Part shown: piece by piece, positions 53,041 through 62,790 of the stretch
Position numbering within the stretch: the first letter of the stretch is position 1
Layout of the letters: the number at the start of each line of letters is the position of its first letter
Origin: Hemileia vastatrix
Taxonomy: Eukaryota; Basidiomycota; Pucciniomycetes; Pucciniales; Zaghouaniaceae
NCBI GenBank assembly: GCA_030280995.1
Contig: JASXTE010000008.1
Coordinates: 10,781,212 to 10,845,211 of the forward strand
Reading direction: 5' to 3'
Length of the DNA: 64,000 nt
Translations under genes and position numbers: made by a program
The notes under the pieces: model-generated
What the model was told of the DNA's origin: nothing
Databases searched by the model: none
Seen by the model: the letters and a program-made list of their open reading frames with translations, nothing else

Positions 53041-53627
53041 ATGAAGATTTTTGCTTATGGGACATTCTACCTTCCTTTAACTCTTTTCTTGCTCTTTGAC
53101 TCAAAAAGCACTGTAATAAAGCATTTGAAAAAAATCATGAACTTGCAACCAAAGTTGGAATACCAAATTGGTGTGACTCCGAATGGGAAGATATCAGCCA
53201 CAAATATATTTTATTTTCTAATGTTATTATCACTCATTCTAGATTTCACAATAAAATTCACACCGATACCAAGGACACCAATTTTCTTACTTTTGGTATA
53301 TTCTCATATATCGAACCGATTACTGGCCAACCAATACCATCTCCATCTAAAATCAAATGACATGGTTTATATTTTCCAGACCACCGGTGCATCATTGATT
53401 TTGGTTTGGGAAATGGTATCATCGAAACTATTTGGAATTCTTCTAAGGATAATCATCAAACGACCAAAGCTCCTCCTGGTTTGGAATCCTGTCAAGATTT
53501 AACACATTTTGGTTTCTCATTTCAAATCAGTCATAAGTTGATTCTAAGAATCAATAAGGTAATGAAAGAAGGTAAAGTTAATCGATTTAAAAAAACTTTA
53601 TTTAGATCCAAAAAGTATGGGGATTAG
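53010..53627 (+). pseudogene. Tet/JBP-like 2OG-Fe(II) dioxygenase domain with two TGA stops
   Basis: One reading frame, broken only by TGA at 53097-53099 and 53358-53360, encodes about 200 residues with the family landmarks in order: KYEDFCLWDILPSFNSFLAL, ELATKVGIPNW, SEWEDISHKY, FHNKIHTDTKD with the His-x-Asp iron motif, FLTFGIFSYIEPITGQPIP, GLYFPDHRCIIDFG, IETIWNSSKDNHQTT with the distal His, and THFGFSFQIS. This order is that of the rust proteins called Tet-like 2OG-Fe(II) oxygenase. Known members of the wider family oxidise 5-methylcytosine or thymine in DNA. The iron ligands remain but both stops prevent a full protein. It lies inside Harbinger element B, convergent with the transposase. 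Confidence 0.75.
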
Positions 53628-53915
53628 AGTTGTCATCGAAAATTTTATATTTTTTAGTAAATTTTTAATAAATATTTTTCATGTATCAATTTCCTCAACT
53701 AAAGTAATGGGCCAACGACCTTGTGTTGTATAAATGGTAATCATGATAACATTTATTTGTTTCATGGGTTTCCTCTAGCCTATACCTGTGGAAAGTCCCA
53801 AACTTTTGTTTCTAGACTTGGTCTGCATTTTGGCTTGAGGGATTGTCATTACTTTAAACTAGGGAAAGTGATATATATTAGATATTTATTTAATAATTTA
53901 TGTAATTATATTAAA
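53628..53915. other. Non-coding spacer between the Tet-like and transposase regions
   Basis: No supported ORF; the 67-residue frame at 53721-53924 has no recognisable features. Confidence 0.45.
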
Positions 53916-54095
53916 TTTAGATGACTTCCACCACTTACTTCAATAAAGTGCAGGGGGGGGGGTATTGCCAAATTTTCAAATCTGACATGTGAAATTGATG
54001 ACTTAGAAAAATTTTGGTGATATCCACCACTTGCTTCAATAAAATGCAGGGGAGAGTATTGCCAATTTTTTAAAACAGATATAGAATTTTTTTGA
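53916..54095. repeat. ~90-bp tandem duplication
   Basis: Two units: CCACCACTTACTTCAATAAA followed by GTGCAGGGGG and GTATTGCCAA (53929-), and CCACCACTTGCTTCAATAAA followed by ATGCAGGGG and GTATTGCCAA (54019-). It lies at the broken end of the transposase. Confidence 0.8.
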
Positions 54096-54762
54096 CTTGT
54101 AAATATTTTGGTGAAAATTTTTGACAAGAATGTGAAAGTAATTGTTTCCACTTTGAGCATGTTTCTGGCTCAAAGGAATAGCAGTACCATCAACAAAACC
54201 AATACATCCTGGGAAGCCCTCTGCTTGCATAACCTGAGATGATTCAAGTCGCTCTTCTTTTGTTGCCCAGGTGAGAAGTTGAGATTACAAGGAGTTGATG
54301 GCAGTGATACATTGTTTGGTATAAGTGTTAACTGAACCATACCCTAAATCAAAGACATTTTATAAACGTTTCAAAGTGGCTCCATTATCATTTGAACCCA
54401 AATGACATAGTGTGACGGCCAATTGAATTGAAGGATGTTGTTGTTCTTTTTGAGAATTATTGTGAAATATGGGATGATCCTTAATAAGCTCAAGCAATTT
54501 AAGGAAAAATTCCTGAGAAGTCCTGAACAGCTGTCTAAAACTGGGTGTAGATAGTTTAAGAAGTGTTTGGATGGTGTACTTGGGGGTATGAAGTACTTGA
54601 GGCTTTCTGGGAAGAAGGTAACATTTTGTGGCCATTTTTGATAAAAAGACAAAATCTTCTTCTAGATCAGAATCAGAATCGCAATCAGAGTCCAAGAGCA
54701 GACAAGAGCCATGAAAGTCATTTCTTTGTGTAATTTATCACGATTTGAAAGTGAGGAAGGCA
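54036..54762 (-). pseudogene. Harbinger transposase exon 1, dead copy of element B
   Basis: Starts MPSSLSNRDKLHK at 54762 like the intact enzyme. A one-base deletion near 54700 shifts the frame, which resumes with LEEDFVFLSKMATKCYLL. Two Glu-to-stop changes follow (after LKRL at 54360, and in the stretch before SQLLTW), then SSQVMQAEGFPGC and GFVDGTAIPLSQK with the first catalytic Asp. The sequence departs from the transposase after NNYF near 54137. Exon 2, with the other two catalytic residues, is absent. Confidence 0.9.
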
Positions 54763-55080
54763 TAACTCTTATATGATATGATATGAAGATGTAAGTGATG
54801 TACAATGTTTTGAGTTATGAAGTGTTAAGCTGCGGAGTGCTGCGTATGAATGGGATGATGCTGACAAATCAATGAAATGGGACTTGATGGTGAAATAAGC
54901 ACTTTTGCTTGAGAAAGTGCAGATTTGAGTGAAATAAGTGACTTATTTCATTTTGAAATCCACTAGTATTGGGACTAGTTTGTTTTGGAAATCCGCACTT
55001 ATTTAAGTGCAGATTTGGTCAAATTTAAGTGCGGATTTGTAAGTGCGGATTTTCCAGAACTGACACCCCTTAATATGTAT

Positions 55081-55600
55081 TACCTCATTTTAAGGCACAT
55101 AAGCTGAGTTGTCGGTATCATTTATCAAAGTACTTCTGGATAATAAATCCACATTAGAATGAAATTTTCCTGCTCTATGAGTGATAGTCATTCTACCTCT
55201 ATACTCTTGTGCAGCTAGTTTCCATCTAAACATGTGCCTATTAGGTGGTTTCATGTTTAGTAATGACTTAACTGAATGAAATCTGTTATTAATTCAAACT
55301 TCTGGTCTTCCAGATAGTAATTAAGTTTCTTCAGGAACAAAACAGATAAACATTCCAGATGGGTGGCACCATACCTTAATTCTGTTTTTCTTAAGGTTCT
55401 GGATATATAAAAGATAACTACTTCAGATAATTTACCATTTATTATCTGTTTTTTTCTGTAAAGGAGAACCTAACCCTGTAAAGAATGCATCAGTGTACAA
55501 GATAAAAGGGAGGTTAAAATCTGACAGTCCCAATATTGGAGCTGACATTAAATATCCCTCTAATTCTTCAAAGGCATGCTATCTTTCAGTATTCCAAATG
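55081..55600 (-). pseudogene. pol: E4 RNase H region (broken)
   Basis: Homologous to E3 residues 545-680. Recognisable on the minus strand are the ATG-rich end (NVDLLSRS), the stretch matching MFRWKLAAQEYRGRM, and the block before it with KLECLSVLFL replacing LECLAVVWAL. Frameshifts and stops throughout. Confidence 0.7.
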
Positions 55601-56340
55601 AAAGCCTCATTTTTCCTGATTAATGTTGTTAAAGGAGCTTCAATGTATTGGTAGATATTTATATACTGCCTATAATATCAACACATACCTAGAAAACTTT
55701 GAACATCTTTCACATTTTTAGGTATACTAATATTTTTTATTTCTGCTACTTTATTCTGGTCAACACAAATTTGCAATCAAGATACAACATGTCCAAGTAC
55801 CTTCAAGGATTGAAACCCAAACTTACATTTCTTTAATGCAATTGTCATATTAAATTTATCCATTTTATGAAATACTCTTTTCAGCTGATTTAAATGTTCA
55901 ACATATGTTTTTTAAACCACTATGATGTCATCAATATAAAGTAAAAGCCATCCTTTAACCATTTCCTGATGAAAAACACTATCCATCCATTTTTGGAAGA
56001 CTGAAGGTTCATTTTTTGGGCCAAAAGGAATTCTCACATATTTATATATCTCCATGTGTGTGGTGATGAATAAGAAATTCTGTGAATTCTTTTCCACAGG
56101 AATCTGGTGGTAACCTTTGTTTCCATCCAGACAGGAAATATATTTTTCACCTTTTAAATTAACATGCATAGAAGCTATCCTTGGTAGAGGGTAAATATCA
56201 TCTACAGTGAATGTATTCAGAGCTCTGTAATCACCACATAAAATTGCCTAATAGTTTTCATATGAGATTAAAACTGGTGAAATAACACAATACTTAGGTG
56301 TTGTGTCTACTTTTTCAAAAATATCCATTTCTATCAACTT
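55601..56340 (-). pseudogene. pol: E4 reverse transcriptase (broken)
   Basis: The open piece 55912-56169 contains KYISCLDGNKGYHQIPVEKN, IYKYVRIPFGPKNEPSVFQK and LLLYIDDIIVV, i.e. the YIDD active site is still present. On both sides stops interrupt the fingers (CGDYRALNT region) and the thumb. Confidence 0.88.
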
Positions 56341-57339
56341 TTAATGTTGTCTTTAATGTCTCTCCTTTTTGAAGAAGAATCTGGGTAAGGTTTTGTTTTC
56401 AAGCTTCAAGGAATATTATCCAAATCACAACTTAAAGAGATTTACATCTCACGGTTTTTGACCAATCCTAGTTCATTTGAACCATGAGAAAATGCCATTG
56501 GATAAGATTTTATCAATCTCAAAATATTTTTATCTTCAATTTTTGAGAGTTGAGGACTGGGAAAGGCTTTTTGGATTTAATTTTCAAATTCCACCACTTC
56601 AGAGGTAGCTATTCCATCTTGGAGTTGCTCTTCTTTAGGAGAAATGGAATAAATTGAATTTTCAGAGCAAATCTTGAATTTTCTTTTCCCATTCATGCCT
56701 TTAGTGAAGCAACTATTTTCAGGATCTAGTTTAATTCCAAATTTTGTTAATAAGTCATTGACAATAATAAACCAATTACAACAACTATTATTATCCATTA
56801 CCAAAAATATACATGCTCCTCTTACATATCCATTATTATATTTAAAGAATACAGCAGTTTTGTATTTTTCACTTGAATTTTAATAATGAATCAAAACCCC
56901 TCCAGTTCTTTGTCTGTACAGGTTCCAGTTTTTATTTATACTTAATATCAATTTTCATTAATTTATTAATAGAATCTAAACTACCTGCAGACCCAGTTTC
57001 AAGAATGGAATCCATTTCTTTTCCACATATAATAACAGGCGCTCTAGTAGGTATTATTTTGTAAGTATCATGATTTACATCTTTAATTATTTTAGCTTCC
57101 TCAATGGAATATAAAGATCTATCTGTATGAGGTATTGCATCATTTGGGTACATAATATCCTGTTCTAGTACATATATCTCATTTTCATCATCACTTTAAG
57201 AAATGTTACTTTTACAATCCTCACTAGATTCCTCCTTTTCATCTTCATGATTACTTGGTTCAGAATCTTGTGAGTTTTCAATAACATTTATTATTTTCTT
57301 ACAAGTATGAACTTTAGCCCAAGGTTCATTATATTTGTA
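56341..57339 (-). pseudogene. pol: E4 protease and linker (broken)
   Basis: The open piece 56932-57153 contains APVIICGKEMDSILETGSAGS, where the protease Asp-Ser-Gly of E3 has become Glu-Thr-Gly, so the catalytic Asp is lost. Piece 56577-56804 has NWFIIVNDLLTKFGIKLDP and MNGKRKFKI, conserved linker residues of this lineage. Confidence 0.82.
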
Positions 57340-58850
57340 TCAAGTGTCACTTTCTTGTGTTTTAGGAACAAAGGGAGCTGATAGATTTTTCTTCTCCACT
57401 GGTAACTTATTTGTAGTAGGTTTTAATACCTCCTCATTTTGCTTGTAAATATTATACCTGGTTTCATATTTGTGGTTCATTAATATTTCATTGCATATAT
57501 TAATGAACCCAGAAGTATCTCTGATGGTTTCAATTCTAGCTACAATATTGTCTCTGACTGATATAGAAAATTTGTATATTATTTTTTCTTTCCACTCATC
57601 ATAATCCATTTTTGGATCCATGGCTTTCATAATTTTCATTTAATTCATTAATAATACCATGGGTTTATCTCCAGCATTTGGATTATATCTGGCTTTCTCA
57701 TACAATCTTTGTTGAGTGATTCTAAATTTTGGGCCACAAAATTGCCTTTCAATTAGTGCCTTCCATTCATTCCAGGAGTAGTTAATTCCCTCACTCAATA
57801 CAGATTCAAACCATAATAAGGACACATCTGTAAATAAAGATATAAATTTTGATGTAATTTCTTCATCAGGTAATTTGTATGAAAGTTTTAAGTTATCAAT
57901 TCTCTGAATGAGTTTTTGCCAATGAGACTTTGAATCCCCATAAAAAGAAGAGTACTGATCTAACTTAGGCCAGTTCCTTTGGTTAGTTTTTGCTTTCCTA
58001 ACCTGAAGAATATTAAGTAAAGCACTTACTTTGGAAAGATGATCATTCATTTCATTTTTTTAATGATTTTATATTCTCAGAGCCCACAACAATATTTTTC
58101 ATTTTCAATCATTGGTTTATCATCTTAATTTTTCATATATACTGGTATTCTTTCTACATAGAATGTGTTGTCCTTTACCTTATCAGTATTTTTCAAAATT
58201 TTAGCTACTTCAATTTAAAATCTTTGCAACCTATTCTTTATTACAGGCATACGGGTTAATGCATCATTCACATTTGAAAAAGACACTATTACATGTCCCT
58301 TTATGTTAGCCATAACATTCTGAGAATTTTCTAATTTATCTTGTAAATTCTTAATCTCAGAGGTTAATCTTTTATTTTCATTTATTAATTCATTATTTAA
58401 ATTTTCAATGATTTTTAATTTATTGGCTGTGGTACTCAATGATTGTGTAAGATTTAATAATACACTTTCTGTATTATTGTTTGACTCTCTAGAGAATTCT
58501 TCCAATGTTTCAATTCTTAATAACAAGTTGCTAATGATTTTTGATTCCATTGGATTTTATTTCAAAATATATTCAATTTTTTCTATGTCCAACTCAGAAG
58601 ACTCATCATCAGGTTCAAGATTTACTTCATTTAGTTCCATTTTAATATGACTAGTATTATCCTGGTGATCAACAAAACTATGTACATTTTCATCATGTAA
58701 AGAGAAATTTAAAATGTTATTTTCAAATGAATATTTTTTTAGATATTTATCAATTATATTGAATAACTCTTTATCAATCTCACTACCTATAAGTAATTCA
58801 TTGTTAGTATCATATAATTGATCATGAGAATATGGATGACTTACCAAGGT
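57340..58850 (-). pseudogene. gag: E4 Gag (broken)
   Basis: Four open pieces: 58557-58847 (acidic N-terminus starting VSHPYSHDQ from a TTG where E3 has ATG), 58215-58550 (coiled coil, ENLNNELINENKRLTSEIK), 57640-58050 (capsid-like: NWPKLDQYSSFYGDSKSHWQ, LWFESVLSEG, FCGPKFRITQQRLYE) and 57340-57639 (end of capsid). The knuckle just after 57340 has lost a Cys codon (TATTTGTATCAAGTG on the plus strand). Confidence 0.8.
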
Positions 58851-59360
58851 CTCATTCCATTTCCCCTGCCTCTACTTGCCTTTCCCCTGTGAGGGTGAAT
58901 GCTTGATCCCTGCTGTTGAGGGTTGTTGTAATTTTGGGCATACCAGTCCCACTTCCATTTTCTGACTGTGATCTTTTGATCCTCTTCTAGGGATGGAGGT
59001 GTTTCTGCTGCCACTGTGGAATTGTTTCATACAACAGTTTTTGGTTGAGCCTTTAGTCTCACTAGGGCTTGGTTGACTTCTATAGAACCCTAGGCAGCTC
59101 TTTTCTCCATATTGCTCATCTGGTATACTATATTATTGACTCTTATTGTTAGGATTCTTAGAAGAGTGGATAGGGAGTGAATTTGTTCTTGCAAAGTATT
59201 TTTTGTTTTCTTTATTTATACTTGTTTTAAAAGTCTTTTCCTTTCCTCCTGAGACATCTGTGGAGTGTTGGTGCTGGTGGTAGAATCCTGGCCCTCAATT
59301 TGAATGTCTTTTAACAGGTCTTTCAGCTCCACGTCTTAAGTTATAAGGTTTTGCCTTATT
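58851..59360 (-). pseudogene. E4 ORF0 (broken)
   Basis: Minus-strand reading gives DVELKDLLKDI, MSQEERKRLLKQV, a coiled-coil stretch (QEQIHSLSTLLRILTIRVNN), then KWKWDWYAQNYNN and RGRGNGMRPW before TAA. The KWKWD block and the PW-stop next to GTAAGT are shared with E3, which confirms ORF0 as a real, old component of this lineage. Three in-frame stops. Confidence 0.65.
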
Positions 59361-59975
59361 AATCACAATGTCATTGTTGTTGTCACACTTTTTTACATTT
59401 AATTTAAATCAAAAAATTTAAATATGAGATATTTAAACTTCAAAAAGGAGTTTATCAGTATTAATGAATACTATTGAATAAAATTTTAATTGCTTACTTG
59501 AAGGTATTAAGTGAATTTATAAGTGCCAAAAGTCAAATATGCTTTTATGTGGTCACTTGATATAACTGGTCTACAATATGTAGCTGTATTTTTATACATA
59601 AAAGAGAAAATTTGTCAGTAGTATTTTCTCTAAATATATAAAGAGATTTAAAAACCAATGAAAATGGATTAAGAGTCCTGTTTAAAAGAAAAAATTAATC
59701 AGTTTTTATTATCTGGTTTATAATCTGCAAAGATCACAAATTTAATTGGTCTATTGAAAGACTCCCACTAAAAACAATTTTTATGTTAAATTAGTTGCAA
59801 AATTGTTGATTCAAGATCACAATTTTATTATATAAAAGGGCTAATGTTTCTGAATTCACTACATAAGTGACCCCAAGATGATTTAATTATTCAAATATTT
59901 CTATAGGGATTTTATTTACTTGTAGCCTCTTTTTGAATTTTTACTTACTGTAAAAATAACCAACAGAATTCTTGA
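59361..59975 (-). other. E4 untranslated leader
   Basis: AT-rich, no supported ORF. Loose repeats of the form TTGGTCTA or CTGGTCTAC near 59568 and 59740 hint at the leader repeats of E2, but weakly. Confidence 0.4.
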
Positions 59976-59988
59976 GGAAAGGTCCCCA
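59976..59988 (-). other. E4 primer-binding site
   Basis: Minus-strand TGGGGACCTTTCC two bases inside the LTR, identical to E3. Confidence 0.8.
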
Positions 59989-59990
59989 AT

Positions 59991-61483
59991 TTTCAGGCTG
60001 AGATCAAGTACAGAGACATAAAATAGCTTGAATAGTCATTTTCCTAGAAGATTTCCATTTTCCTATATGAATACTGTAGTAAAAATCCAATAAGTATTAA
60101 AATATAACTCAATATAAGGGTGTCAGTAATTTTAATCTCACTGATTATAAATGGGTTACAATCTTATAGTTGGTAGGAAAATATATTTAATAATTCAGAT
60201 ACTATTCAAAGAATTTATCAGTGCTATTGATATTTATTGTAATTTGATTGGTTATATATTTGATTTTACTTATAAAGAGTGTAGAAAACAAGACCAAAAA
60301 ACAACTCCTTTTATACCCAATAATTCCTTCAATGAACCACTTGATATACCAGCTCTATAAACGGCTAATGATGCCTCAATTCAGGTAAAACTCTTTTCCA
60401 ACTACATAAAGGGCAACCAATAGCATAATTAGAATGATATTACCCACCAAAATCCTGTAGTAATAGGGATAATTCATCAAAATTAAAGAATAAGTAAAAA
60501 AGAGTGTGTATGCATGTAATACCTGAAAATAAAAGACTTAAAAGAGAAATAATAGCACTAAATATTACACAATATTAATGGGGATCAACAGTAGAAGTCA
60601 TGGAGCTAATTATGACAATAATTTACATGAAATCCCTATTCAAAAATAACCAATATTGGCTGAAAAACCACTGAAAACCCCAAAAAAGGGTGGGAGATGT
60701 GGGGTAAATACATGCACTCCTTGGAAGGCACCTTCATGGGTTAATCCTTGACTAATTTAGGCAAGTTTAATCTTGGTAGTGAATTAAAGGTGCCAAGCTT
60801 GAGGTCATTAATGAAATTAGTGCATATAATAAGGTCAATGCATCTTTAATTAAATTAAGACACTAAATAAGCGCCTGTCACCTATTTTAGCGTGTTTCCC
60901 CAGAGTGGGCATAGAATTTTGGGTAATTAGAGTGTAAAAAAGCTAAATATTTCAAAAATGAAGCTATTCACAAGGGAAAAATTTAGGTAGTATGTGGCCA
61001 GTACACAGATGCCATTTCTGGCATAAAAAACACCAAATTTTAAAAGTGTTATTTTTATACCTTTGAGTAGCCAAATCAATACTTCTAATTAAGAAAAACT
61101 GATCTGCAAAAGCAAATTTTTAATATTATTAAATTTATAGCGCATATATTCAACTTTGAAGTGATTTAAAGTGCATTTCTTGTTTTTCACATAAAACAAT
61201 GAAAACAACAGTTTAAGTATACTTAAAAATTATGAAGCCTTATATTTAAGGTTCTTAAGATTACCTTAGCATATCTCAACTAAATATTAATTACATAAGA
61301 CTTATAAAAGGTGGATATATGCATGTATATAAGCTTTTTTAATGGCATATTTTGTATTTTATCATAATTTTTACTTATGTATACAACTTGTCTACTTTTA
61401 TTTATTTTTCCCATGTATATTCCATGTGTTTAAAATAATTTATGAGAAATTTTAACTCAGTCCTGGGGATATCCAGGCTGACA
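59991..61483 (-). repeat. E4 5' LTR (1493 bp)
   Basis: Plus-strand TTTCAGGCTGAGATC to TATCCAGGCTGACA. This copy has TTTC where the left LTR has TGTC. Minus-strand TATAAAAG at 60308-60315. It lacks the two insertions seen in the left LTR and serves as the empty-site control. Confidence 0.9.
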
Positions 61484-61488
61484 CAATT

Positions 61489-61562
61489 TTTTCTCAATTT
61501 AATATGAATTGGGTTTCAAGGTTTCAGACTTGCTAGCAGGTCTTCCTCCCATATTGTGTGGT
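61489..61562 (+). mobile_element. Right end of a family-C element, cut by E4
   Basis: GACTTGCTAGCAGGTC and CCCATATTGTGTGGTG match the right ends at 9937 and 49473. E4 inserted about 75 bp from this end. The matching left part should lie left of 43828 but I could not recognise it. Confidence 0.7.
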
Positions 61563-61940
61563 GAAATCAACAAAAGGTTACACAAGAGAGAAGTTATTTG
61601 AAATGAGAGGAAGTTTAAATGTTTTTATATTTTGAAGTTTACCATTAAAGTATTAAATCATAGTTCCAAATGATGAGACATATCTAATGGTACCCTACAA
61701 GTATATATATGTATAAATTGTTGTGTAATATATATATGTCAAAATATGTAAAGTGTTAATAATATTATTTTTGGTTGTTTTCTGTCTAAAATTTAAAATT
61801 TCTGTCTCTTTTTCCCCCATATTTGGCCAAAATTTATATTTATAGTCAAAATTCCCAGCCTGACTATTCAATTCTAAATCACATTACCCCAAATTTACTC
61901 CTGAACTTGTCCAAAACTCATATGGACATACAGACACAAT

Positions 61941-62152
61941 AGGTGGTATCCTAGTTATAAATATTCCATTTCAAATTACCACTTTTTTCCATTATATAAA
62001 CCATGATTATTTTTCTTTTAATATTTGGCATATTATGCCCCAAAAACACTTTTTTATTGAGAATTGATGTCAAATTTTTGCTTTTTTTATTTTTTATATA
62101 CATTTTAAAAAATTAAAAAATTTCTAACTTCTATACCCACTAATATAAAATC
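61941..62152. mobile_element. MITE, family B (copy 2, diverged)
   Basis: Shares ATATTCCATTTCAAA, ACCATGATTATTTT, ATGCCCCAAAAACAC and TTTCTAACTTCTATACCC with 43344-43543. The terminal G/C runs are eroded, so it is the older copy. Confidence 0.7.
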
Positions 62153-62790
62153 TAAAATATCATACTAAAATCTTAAAAATTAGAGATAATGGTAATACCT
62201 CTAAGAGAAATTTAGAAATTTTTTTTGTTGTGGGAAAGGCCCTATTCTTGAGATTAAAAATACTATAATAGAAATTTTCTCCCAATAAATGACTCGAGTC
62301 TTTTTTTATTAATCTTTATGGTTAAAATATCATCTTCTCTGGGAAAAATCCACAATAACATTTTTCTCAATCTGTCCAACCATCTTGTTTTTGAAATATA
62401 TCACATTTTCCAATCAAATACTAACTCCCTTACTAAATGAACATCTTTTATGAGGTATAATATATTATTATAGTCTAATTATAAAGTTTTTAATACCTAA
62501 TTGGAAGTATTGATTAAGAAAAGTTCAAAAATTTTGGGTGCATGTAGAAAGTGGGGCTAGGGGAGAGGGAATCTGATTTGCAGTGGATTGGGGGTATATG
62601 TGTATTGGTGGGCTGAACTGTGGCTGGGGAGATGGAGAAATAGTAGGAAGTATTTGACCTCATACTTTAAATGTCTAACCTAGAAATCTGATAATGATGA
62701 TGGTGTCTTGCGATGGTGTTTGAGACCGAAGTCTTCCGGGTGTATATGATAATGTTTGACACCCCCAAAAAATATTAAGGATAATGATGA
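62153..62790. other. Spacer with a G-rich segment of unknown origin
   Basis: AT-rich to about 62530, then G-rich to 62770, ending in TGTTTGACACCCCC, which resembles the right tip of the Harbinger elements (GACACCCCCT). No second end was identified. Confidence 0.35.

Larger units (their letters stand above)
51549..55071. mobile_element. Harbinger-type DNA transposon B carrying a Tet/JBP-like gene (3523 bp)
   Basis: Ends AGGGGGTGTCAGTTCTGCC and CCAGAACTGACACCCCTT, nearly those of element A, with the 3-bp duplication AAT (51546-51548, 55072-55074) inside E4 pol. From the right end a decayed transposase exon 1 reads inward on the minus strand. From the left end a plus-strand Tet/JBP-like gene region (51720-53627) reads inward. 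Transposase exon 2 is missing. So one TIR-bounded unit holds both, in convergent arrangement. Confidence 0.85.
43833..61483 (-). mobile_element. Old full-length chromovirus E4, interrupted by three DNA elements
   Basis: Right LTR 59991-61483, PBS, ORF0, gag, pol, left LTR 43833-49812. Flanks GAATT (43828-43832) and CAATT (61484-61488) are a 5-bp duplication with one change. Inserted later: MITE D (44011-44221), a family-C element (45198-49473) in the left LTR, and Harbinger element B (51549-55071) in pol. Without these the element is about 9.6 kb. All genes are broken. Confidence 0.9.

Noticed and set aside
53041..53502. 153-residue frame starting MKIFAYGTF
   Set aside because: It is a shifted frame over the Tet-like domain; the domain motifs are in another frame.
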